DNA of 48,499 nt, taken from NCBI GenBank assembly GCA_900769885.1, contig CAAGIG010000019.1, positions 1 through 48,499 on the forward strand, read 5' to 3'. The DNA comes from Rikenellaceae bacterium (GTDB taxonomy: Bacteria > Bacteroidota > Bacteroidia > Bacteroidales > UBA932). A model generated the notes under the pieces. That model searched no databases. It saw only the letters and a list, made by a program, of their open reading frames with translations, and was not told the DNA's origin. Shown here piece after piece: positions 42,331 through 48,499 of the stretch. The translations under genes were made by a program, and so were the position numbers. The stretch's first letter is position 1, and every line of letters begins with the position of its first letter.

Positions 42331-42969
42331 ATGAAGAAGATATTTTGTACAGCGATACTTTCTATACTTTGTATAGCAACAGGCTTTGCCCAAACAGACC
42401 CTTACGCTGACTTTGTTCCCGAAAAAAGGGCACGTCACTCCTACGAGCAGATTTACAGTTTCAACTGGGGCACATATTTGCCTCTTGGATCATCTGCCGA
42501 CTACATTTCAAATTTCTCTTTGAAGGGTTTCAATTTTAACTTCACCTATTTCTTCACATCCAATTTGGGTGTCGGAGTAGATTTCGGATGGAGCTACAAT
42601 TCGAAATTTATCCCAAGAGAAGTATACAGACCCGATGAAAATACTGCAATTGCAGCAGCTACCAACAGACATTCGGACATTTTCCCAATCAAGGCACAAT
42701 TCAAATATATGATCAATCCCAAAAGTGCAGTCAAAGTTTATGCTTCTGCAGGAATTGGCGGCTTGAGATATGGAGAGGAGACTCACGTTCAGGATTTGAG
42801 CATTGGAAACCATTCCTGGGGATTCCTTCTCAGTCCCGAAATTGGAGCAATTGTCCCCTTCGGAAAAGATGCAATCTGGGGACTTAATGCCAACGCAGGT
42901 ATCAATTGGGCAACAAACAATTTTTTAAATTTATATTTTAATCTCGGACTTTACTTTGGTATATATTAA
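42331..42969 (+). CDS. Outer-membrane beta-barrel protein
   Basis: 212 residues with a clear signal peptide (MKKIFCTAILSILCIATGFA|QTDP). The mature protein alternates hydrophobic and polar residues in about eight strands (FNFNFTYFFTSNLGVGVDFGWSY, IFPIKAQFKYMIN, AVKVYASAGIGGLRYGEE) and ends with aromatic LYFNLGLYFGIY, an outer-membrane insertion signal. Resembles the OmpW/OprF-type small barrels. It may work with the preceding lipoprotein; both interrupt the transketolase gene pair. Confidence 0.82.
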   Translation: MKKIFCTAILSILCIATGFAQTDPYADFVPEKRARHSYEQIYSFNWGTYLPLGSSADYISNFSLKGFNFNFTYFFTSNLGVGVDFGWSYNSKFIPREVYRPDENTAIAAATNRHSDIFPIKAQFKYMINPKSAVKVYASAGIGGLRYGEETHVQDLSIGNHSWGFLLSPEIGAIVPFGKDAIWGLNANAGINWATNNFLNLYFNLGLYFGIY

Positions 42970-42970
42970 T

Positions 42971-43930
42971 ATGGAATCAAACAAATTTGTCAATAGGGGT
43001 AGTAAAGATACCCGTTCAGGTTTTGGAGCCGGTCTAACTGAGCTCGGAAGAACAAATCCAAAAGTTGTAGCATTTTGTGCAGACCTTATCGGTTCACTTA
43101 AAATGGATGACTTCGTTAAAGAGAATCCCGAAAGATTCTTTCAATGTGGTATTCAGGAAGCCAATATGGTAGGTGCTGCTGCAGGTATGGCACTTAACGG
43201 AATGATTCCATTCGTGGGATCTTTCGCAAACTTTGTGACCACCCGCGTCCTTGACCAGGTTCGCCAATGTGTTGCTTATGGAAACACAAATGTAAAAATT
43301 GCAGCTTCACACGCAGGTATCACATTGGGAGAAGATGGTGCGACACACCAGGTTATGGAAGATATCGGACTTATGAGAATGTTGCCAAACCTTGTTGTAT
43401 TGAATCCTTGCGACTATGCTCAAACCAAAGCGGCTACCATCGCTGCAGCCAAATACAACGGACCTGTTTACATCAGATTCGGACGCCCTTCAGTTCCTAA
43501 CTTCACACCCGAAGATCAGGAATTTGAAATTGGAAAAGCTCTTAAAATGATTGACGGTAACGATGTAACCATCTTTGCTACCGGTCACTTGGTTTGGGAA
43601 GCTATCGTTGCAGCTGAGAAATTGGCTGAAGAAGGAATCAGTGCTGAGGTAATCGATATCCACACCATCAAACCTCTTGATACAAAAGCAGTTCTTGAGT
43701 CAGCAGCAAAAACCAAAGCTGTTGTAACTGCTGAAGAACATCTTATCGCAGGTGGTATGGGTGAACTTATCGCAGGTTTGTTCAGCAGAAACACTCCATA
43801 CCCTGTAGAATTTGTAGCAGTTGACGACCGTTTCGGACAGAGCGGTACTCCTGCCAGATTGATGAAAGAGTATGGCTTGGACAGCGAAAATATCGTTGCT
43901 GCAGCCAAGAGAGCAATTGCCAGAAAATAA
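42971..43930 (+). CDS. Transketolase, C-terminal subunit
   Basis: 319 residues from ATG 42971, 1 bp after the barrel stop. It carries the pyrimidine-binding and C-terminal domains: KDTRSGFGAGLTELGRTNPKVV, RFFQCGIQEANMVGAAAGMAL with the catalytic Glu, HAGITLGEDGATHQVMEDIGLMR, GPVYIRFGRP and LIAGGMGELIAGLF, and the end RFGQSGTPARLMKEYGL. It should pair with the N-terminal subunit at 40828-41679. Its TAA overlaps the ATG of the sigma factor gene (TAATG). Confidence 0.95.
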   Translation: MESNKFVNRGSKDTRSGFGAGLTELGRTNPKVVAFCADLIGSLKMDDFVKENPERFFQCGIQEANMVGAAAGMALNGMIPFVGSFANFVTTRVLDQVRQCVAYGNTNVKIAASHAGITLGEDGATHQVMEDIGLMRMLPNLVVLNPCDYAQTKAATIAAAKYNGPVYIRFGRPSVPNFTPEDQEFEIGKALKMIDGNDVTIFATGHLVWEAIVAAEKLAEEGISAEVIDIHTIKPLDTKAVLESAAKTKAVVTAEEHLIAGGMGELIAGLFSRNTPYPVEFVAVDDRFGQSGTPARLMKEYGLDSENIVAAAKRAIARK

Positions 43931-44475
43931 TGTTGGAAGACAAAGAGATATTGCAGTTATATCAGATTGAGGGCAAAGAAGATTATGCCTTCAATCTGAT
44001 TATTCGCAAATACTCTGAACGTCTTTACAGGCACATCATCAAAATGGTTAACAGCCACGATGATGCCGATGATATTTTACAGAACACATTTATTAAAGTT
44101 TGGAGATACTTGCCCGACTTTCGGGAGGACTCCAAACTTTTTACCTGGCTATATCGGATAGCCACAAACGAAACTCTCACATTTCTTAAAAAAGAGAGCA
44201 TAAAGAAATTTTTCTTCCTCAGCTCTTCTGAAAACACATCCAATTTATCCTACGGAAGTGACCCCTTTTTCAATGGGGACCAGATCCAGCTTAAACTACA
44301 GAAAGCAATACGGAAACTTCCTCCCAAACAGAGGGCTGTTTTCAACCTTAAATATTTTGAAGAACTCAAATACGAAGAGATTGTTGAGATTCTTGGTGGC
44401 ACAGTTGGCTCATTGAAAGCATCTTACCACATTGCTCACACTAAAATTGAACAATTTTTGAAAGAATCCGATTAA
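43930..44475 (+). CDS. ECF-type RNA polymerase sigma factor
   Basis: 181 residues. Sigma region 2: NLIIRKYSERLYRHIIKMVNSHDDADDILQNTFIKVWRYL; region 4: LPPKQRAVFNLKYFEELKYEEIVEILGGTVGSLKASYHIAHTKIEQF. Translationally coupled to the transketolase C-terminal gene by TAATG. Followed by a one-helix membrane protein and a periplasmic helical protein, the usual Bacteroidota layout of sigma factor, putative anti-sigma factor and sensor. Confidence 0.93.
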   Translation: MLEDKEILQLYQIEGKEDYAFNLIIRKYSERLYRHIIKMVNSHDDADDILQNTFIKVWRYLPDFREDSKLFTWLYRIATNETLTFLKKESIKKFFFLSSSENTSNLSYGSDPFFNGDQIQLKLQKAIRKLPPKQRAVFNLKYFEELKYEEIVEILGGTVGSLKASYHIAHTKIEQFLKESD

Positions 44476-44505
44476 TCCTTTTGCATTTTCTATAGTCTAA
44501 CGGGT

Positions 44506-44946
44506 ATGAACTTGAATAATGAACATCTAAAACAGGATCCCTACTCTGTCTCACAAAGTTACATAGACTCTGTAGAAGAGAGAGTTAGAGCATCTATTCG
44601 TGCCAAAGAGAAAGAGACTCCCAAAATCTTCCTTTGGTTAAAACCTGCATTTATGCTCGCATCGATGTTTCTCCTTATCGGTTCTCTTGGATATATTGCT
44701 TCAAATATTACTGACAAATATACCGAAGCCCATTCTGAGAATGATGATATCCTGGCGCTGATAGAAGAAGGTTATCTGAAAAGCAGTTTTATTGATTCAT
44801 ACTACGATGAACTTGATATCAGAGATTCATTTGACCATCCATCTGACAATGAAATTGACTCTGAGAAGATAAACACTCTCTTTGAGAACAGTAACCTGAC
44901 TCCCGAAGAACTACTTTATTATATTGAACTTGAAAATAGAGATTAA
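44506..44946 (+). CDS. Single-pass membrane protein, putative anti-sigma factor
   Basis: 146 residues with a cytosolic N-terminus of about 48 residues (DPYSVSQSYIDSVEERVRASIRAKEKETPKIF), one membrane helix (about 50-70) and an acidic periplasmic C-terminus of about 75 residues. No conserved anti-sigma zinc motif is visible. Position right after the ECF sigma gene and topology make an anti-sigma role likely, but this is inference. Confidence 0.7.
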   Translation: MNLNNEHLKQDPYSVSQSYIDSVEERVRASIRAKEKETPKIFLWLKPAFMLASMFLLIGSLGYIASNITDKYTEAHSENDDILALIEEGYLKSSFIDSYYDELDIRDSFDHPSDNEIDSEKINTLFENSNLTPEELLYYIELENRD

Positions 44947-44950
44947 AGAT

Positions 44951-45493
44951 ATGAACATTAGGACAATTACAACCATACTTGCTGTTTCACTGCTATTCTC
45001 ACTAAACGCAAACGGCCTTTGGGCAATGGACAAAAAGCATAGTGCCGCTGAAAATGCCCAAAGCAACTGCCAGGCTGACAATAAAGACAAATGGGAAGAA
45101 ATCGAAAGTGCAAAGATTGCATTCTTTACAACATATATCGGAATAACACCGGAAGAGGCAAAAACCTTTTGGCCGATATATAACAATTACAGTAAAGAGA
45201 GCAGAGAGCTGCATAAAGCGACAAGGAAGAGTCTTAAAGCTGTCAAGGAACTTTCGGAAAGGGGCAAATTCTCCGACCTTGAGATGAAGAAACTCCTTAA
45301 AGAGTATCTTGACAACTTCGAAAAAGAGGGAGAGCACCATAAACTATATCTTGAAGAGTTCTACAAAATTCTCCCTGTGGAGAAGGTGGCAAAGATTTTC
45401 CTTGCAGAGGAGGAATTCCGCATCAATATGATCAAGATGTGGAAGAAAAATGAAAATGAGGAGAAGTCTCACAATAATCCCCACTCCAAATGA
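44951..45493 (+). CDS. Periplasmic helical protein (sensor of ECF sigma system)
   Basis: 180 residues from ATG 44951, which follows the previous stop by 4 bp. A signal peptide (MNIRTITTILAVSLLFSLNANGLWA) precedes a helical, highly charged domain with the pattern KIAFFTTYIGITPEEAKTFWPIYNNYSKESREL, typical of Bacteroidota proteins annotated as sensors of ECF-type sigma factors and reminiscent of CpxP/Spy (LTpeEa..f). Probably monitors envelope state for the upstream sigma factor. Its stop overlaps the ABC gene start (ATGA). Confidence 0.75.
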   Translation: MNIRTITTILAVSLLFSLNANGLWAMDKKHSAAENAQSNCQADNKDKWEEIESAKIAFFTTYIGITPEEAKTFWPIYNNYSKESRELHKATRKSLKAVKELSERGKFSDLEMKKLLKEYLDNFEKEGEHHKLYLEEFYKILPVEKVAKIFLAEEEFRINMIKMWKKNENEEKSHNNPHSK

Positions 45494-46140
45494 TAACTGC
45501 CCAATCGATTACCAAGAGATACGGTTCTTTAGAAGTTCTCAAAGGGATTGACTTCTGTGCTAAAGAAAAAGAGATTATATCCATTGTTGGGGCCAGCGGA
45601 GCCGGAAAATCTACTTTGCTCCAGATTTTGGGTTCACTATCAAAACCAGACAGCGGGAAAGTACTGATTGACAATACCGATATCTTCTCCCTTTCGGCAG
45701 ACAAACTCTCTGATTTCAGAAACAGACACATTGGATTTGTGTTTCAGTTTCATCATCTTCTACCCGAGTTTACGGCATTGGAAAATGTAATGATTCCGGC
45801 ATTAATTGCAAAGGATTCTCCAATCGATGCAAAAAAGCGTGCGGTAGAAATTCTTAAAAGTGTAGGACTGGGTTCACGCCTTGAACACAAACCATCAGAG
45901 CTCTCAGGCGGTGAACAACAGCGAGTTGCAATCGCAAGAGCCATTATAAACAACCCTTCAGTAATTTTTGCAGATGAACCTTCCGGCAATCTGGACAGCC
46001 AGACAAAGGGAGAAATTCACCGTCTTTTCTTCGATTTGAGAGACCTTTACGGACAAACAATTATTATCGTAACCCACGATAATGAGTTGGCTCAGATGTC
46101 TGACAGAATTTTAAAAATGAAAGATGGTCTCTTTATTTGA
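45490..46140 (+). CDS. LolD-like ABC transporter ATP-binding protein
   Basis: 216 residues: Walker A GASGAGKST, Q-loop FVFQFHHLLPEFTALENVMIP, signature LSGGEQQRVAIARAI, Walker B VIFADEPSGNLDSQT and H-loop VTHDNEL. The Q-loop sequence and length match the MacB/LolD group, where LolD drives release of lipoproteins from the inner membrane. No permease is adjacent. Last gene of the transketolase-sigma-factor gene string, linking it to envelope lipoproteins. Confidence 0.88.
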   Translation: MITAQSITKRYGSLEVLKGIDFCAKEKEIISIVGASGAGKSTLLQILGSLSKPDSGKVLIDNTDIFSLSADKLSDFRNRHIGFVFQFHHLLPEFTALENVMIPALIAKDSPIDAKKRAVEILKSVGLGSRLEHKPSELSGGEQQRVAIARAIINNPSVIFADEPSGNLDSQTKGEIHRLFFDLRDLYGQTIIIVTHDNELAQMSDRILKMKDGLFI

Positions 46141-46150
46141 TTGCTAATCA

Positions 46151-46182
46151 TTTGGATTAGTAATCTTCTTTTTTTATCTTTG
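46151..46182 (+). promoter_or_regulatory. Promoter of the EF-G2 gene
   Basis: TTTG (46151-46154), a 20-bp spacer and TATCTTTG (46175-46182); an AT-rich leader of about 30 nt follows. Confidence 0.68.
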
Positions 46183-46219
46183 TAAGATATTGAAAATACT
46201 ATTTTAATACTAATTATAT

Positions 46220-48373
46220 ATGAAAACCTACCAGACAGGAAACATTAGAAATGTTGTGCTTCTGGGAAGTTCCAAATCAGGTAAGACCACTTTGTCTGAA
46301 GCGATGATGTTCGAAGGCAAAGTTATTGACCGCAGAGGAACAATCGAAGCTAAAAACACTATCAGTGACAACACTGAAATCGAACAACTAAACCAACGTT
46401 CAATCTACTCTACACCTCTATATACAGAGTTCTTGGACAACAAATTCAATATTATGGACACCCCCGGTGCTGACGACTTCATCGGTGGCGTTATTTCATC
46501 ATTCAAAGTATCTGATGCAGGTATTTTGGTGGTAAATGCACAACAAGGTGTCGAAGTTGGTACTGAAATCTTCGTAAGATACGCAGAAGAGCATAAAAAA
46601 CCTCTTGTAGTTGCCATTAACCAGCTTGATGCTGAAAAAGCAAGCTACGAAAACACCGTTGAAACTCTAAAACAATCATTCGGTAAAAAAATCGCTCTTA
46701 TCCAGTTCCCTGTTGCAACAGGTGCAGGTTTTGACTCATTCGTTGACGTATTGAGAATGAAATTGTATACATTCAAAGATGAAAACGGAACACGTGTTGA
46801 GTCTGAAATTCCTGAAAATCTTATGGACCAAACCAATGAGCTAAGATCAGCTCTTGTTGAGGTTGCTGCAGAAAGTACCGAGGAATTGATGGAGAAATAC
46901 TTTGCAGAAGGAGAACTTTGCTTCGAAGATATGATCAAAGGTCTTCATATCGGTTTCCTTAAAGGTCTTATTATGCCTACCTTCTGTCTTTCAGCTAAGA
47001 AAGATATCGGCGTAAAACGTCTTATGGAATTCGTTATCAACGTTGCTCCATCTCCTGCTGACCGCAATGACAAAACTGTGGACGGACAGGAAATCCCTTG
47101 CGATGTAAATGGTCCTACAACCATCTTCATCTACAGAAACGCTTTGGAACAACACCTTGGTGACGTATCTTATTTCAAAGTTATCTCAGGTAAACTTACC
47201 GAAGGTCAAGACCTTGTAAACCCTGAAAACGGTAACAAAGAGAGAATCTCTGCTATCTATGCCGTTGCAGGTAAGAAGAGAGAGAAAGTTTCTGAAATGG
47301 TAGCCGGCGACATCGGATGTACCGTTAAACTTAAATACGCTAAATCAAATCAGACACTTTGCGCTCCAGGAAACGAAACCATCGTAGCTCCTATCGTTTA
47401 TCCTCAAGCAAAATTCCGTACAGCAATCAAAGCTGTTGATGAAAAAGATGAGGAAAAATTGGGCGAAATCCTTAACAAAGCAGCAGGAGAAGACCCTACA
47501 TACATCGTTCACTATGCTAAAGAGCTTAAACAAACCATCCTTAGCGGACAAGGTGAACAACACATCAACATCCTTAAATGGCAAATCAACAATATCCATA
47601 AACTTGATATTGAATTTATGGCTCCCCGTATCTCTTACAGAGAGACCATCACCAAAGTGGCTACAGCTTCTTACCGTCACAAAAAACAATCAGGTGGTGC
47701 GGGACAATTCGGTGAAGTTCACTTGTTGTTGGAACCTTTCGTAGAAGGTGCTCCTCAAAACAACAGATTCAAAGTGGACGGAAAAGAGATGGTTCTTAAT
47801 ATCAAAGGTAAAGAAGAGTACACTATGGACTGGGGTGGTAAACTTGAATACTACAACTGTATCGTAGGTGGTGCTATCGACGCACGCTTTATGCCTGCTA
47901 TCCTTAAAGGTATTATGGAGAAAATGGAAGAAGGTCCTCTTACAGGTTCATACGCTCGTGATATCAGAGTTTATGTTTACGATGGTAAGATGCACCCTGT
48001 TGACTCAAATGAAATCTCTTTCAAACTTGCAGCCCGCAATGCTTTCAAAGAAGCCTTCAGAAGTGCCGGTCCTAAAATTATGGAGCCTATGTGCAACATC
48101 GAAATTATGGTTCCCGGTGAATATATGGGTGATGTAATGTCTGACCTACAAGGAAGAAGAGCTATGATTGAAGGTATGAGCAGTGTTAAAGGTTTCGAAG
48201 TTCTTAAAGCAAGAGTTCCACTTGCAGAACTTTACAAATACTCGACAACACTAAGTTCTCTAACTTCAGGTCGTGCTTCATTCACAATGGAAATGGCTGA
48301 ATACCAACAAGTACCTTCAGACGTTCAAGACAAATTGCTCAAAGCATACCAAGAAGAAGAAAAAGACGAATAG
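46220..48373 (+). CDS. EF-G paralog (EF-G2 type) with altered GTPase site
   Basis: 717 residues with EF-G domains I-V in order. Domain I keeps the P-loop GSSKSGKT (16-23) and NQLD (134-137), but DTPGH is DTPGADDF (80-87), so the catalytic histidine is Ala84. Switch I RGITI is RSIYS (60-64), losing the conserved Gly and Thr. Domain IV (ISYRETITKVATASYRHKKQSGGAGQFGEVHL) and domain V are well conserved. This is the pattern of the Bacteroides EF-G2 paralog, reported to support slow translation without GTP hydrolysis under carbon starvation. Codon use is that of a highly expressed gene. Canonical fusA must be elsewhere. Confidence 0.9.
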   Translation: MKTYQTGNIRNVVLLGSSKSGKTTLSEAMMFEGKVIDRRGTIEAKNTISDNTEIEQLNQRSIYSTPLYTEFLDNKFNIMDTPGADDFIGGVISSFKVSDAGILVVNAQQGVEVGTEIFVRYAEEHKKPLVVAINQLDAEKASYENTVETLKQSFGKKIALIQFPVATGAGFDSFVDVLRMKLYTFKDENGTRVESEIPENLMDQTNELRSALVEVAAESTEELMEKYFAEGELCFEDMIKGLHIGFLKGLIMPTFCLSAKKDIGVKRLMEFVINVAPSPADRNDKTVDGQEIPCDVNGPTTIFIYRNALEQHLGDVSYFKVISGKLTEGQDLVNPENGNKERISAIYAVAGKKREKVSEMVAGDIGCTVKLKYAKSNQTLCAPGNETIVAPIVYPQAKFRTAIKAVDEKDEEKLGEILNKAAGEDPTYIVHYAKELKQTILSGQGEQHINILKWQINNIHKLDIEFMAPRISYRETITKVATASYRHKKQSGGAGQFGEVHLLLEPFVEGAPQNNRFKVDGKEMVLNIKGKEEYTMDWGGKLEYYNCIVGGAIDARFMPAILKGIMEKMEEGPLTGSYARDIRVYVYDGKMHPVDSNEISFKLAARNAFKEAFRSAGPKIMEPMCNIEIMVPGEYMGDVMSDLQGRRAMIEGMSSVKGFEVLKARVPLAELYKYSTTLSSLTSGRASFTMEMAEYQQVPSDVQDKLLKAYQEEEKDE

Positions 48374-48388
48374 TCCTCACAATAAAAA

Positions 48389-48421
48389 GAGGGTGACTAA
48401 TAAGTGATTTAGTCACCTTCT
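48389..48421 (+). terminator. Terminator of the EF-G2 gene
   Basis: GGTGACTAA / TTAGTCACC stem with an 8-nt loop, followed by TTCTTTCG; starts 16 bp after the stop codon. Confidence 0.78.
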
Positions 48422-48477
48422 TTCGTATTTATATGGATATGATGACAGTCGCGGTAGGGTAAGTTTGGCTTGGTTCC

Positions 48478-48498
48478 GTCGGAACAAGTTCCGACTAC
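48478..48498 (-). repeat. REP-like palindrome at the window edge
   Basis: On the minus strand GTAG followed by TCGGAACTTGTTCCGAC: a perfect 8-bp inverted repeat GTCGGAAC/GTTCCGAC around a 2-nt centre, preceded by the GTAG tetranucleotide that heads classical REP elements. A third half-site (GTTCC, 48473-48477) adjoins it. Unrelated in sequence to the array at 1-2047; possibly the edge of a second REP/RAYT locus. Confidence 0.5.
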
Positions 48499-48499
48499 A

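Noticed and set aside
46220..48373. Canonical elongation factor G (fusA)
   Set aside because: The catalytic histidine and switch I threonine are replaced and it is not next to rpsL/rpsG; it fits the EF-G2 paralog instead.

Overview
The window is a chromosomal segment of a member of the Bacteroidota, most likely order Bacteroidales. Promoters match the Bacteroidota -7 consensus TAnnTTTG, several with a -33 TTTG 19-21 bp upstream. Shine-Dalgarno sequences are scarce. Gene content is typical of the group: GH3-family protein, feoA-feoB fusion, PspC/PadR cluster, sigma54-activator/lptE/secG cluster, split transketolase and an EF-G2 paralog. The insertion sequence resembles ISAon1 of Alistipes. No rRNA genes are present; there is one tRNA.

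Layout. (a) 1-2047: a periodic array of imperfect palindromes (38-bp core, 74-bp period, at least 14 units) continues off the left edge and brackets a Y1/REP-associated tyrosine transposase (RAYT) gene at 748-1689. (b) 2.1-11.9 kb: housekeeping genes gpmI, rnr, GH3-family gene, recO, rdgB, S41 protease, DUF486 gene and a beta-barrel gene. (c) 11.9-15.5 kb: an accessory islet with a decayed Mrr-type winged-helix fragment, a HigBA toxin-antitoxin pair, a possible immunity gene behind an Rhs-like remnant, and a two-ORF ISL3/ISAon1-type element, ending at tRNA-Leu(CAA). A 17-bp near-repeat of the tRNA 3' end lies 2.6 kb away. (d) 15.6-19.7 kb: tightly packed shikimate operon aroB, aroD-aroA fusion, aroC. 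(e) 19.7-23.7 kb: a ribosomal protein block rplC-rplD-rplW-rplB-rpsS-rplV-rpsC, with its own promoter and a terminator directly after rpsC. The usual neighbours rpsJ (upstream) and rplP and later genes (downstream) are absent. (f) 23.8-37 kb: ABC-F ATPase, GH20 hexosaminidase, feoAB, a candidate small RNA, hemerythrin/LuxR pair, PspC/PadR genes, secG, TPR protein, lptE and a sigma54 activator. (g) 37-48.4 kb: abundant-looking lipoprotein, lepA, an operon in which the two transketolase halves are separated by two envelope genes, then an ECF sigma factor, membrane protein, periplasmic helical protein and LolD-like ATPase, and finally EF-G2. (h) The last 22 bases hold a second, unrelated REP-like palindrome.

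The observation most worth pursuing is the 74-bp periodic palindrome array around the RAYT gene. It is not a CRISPR: cores vary, spacers fall into related families, and no cas gene is present. Its strict spacing is unlike ordinary scattered REP elements.
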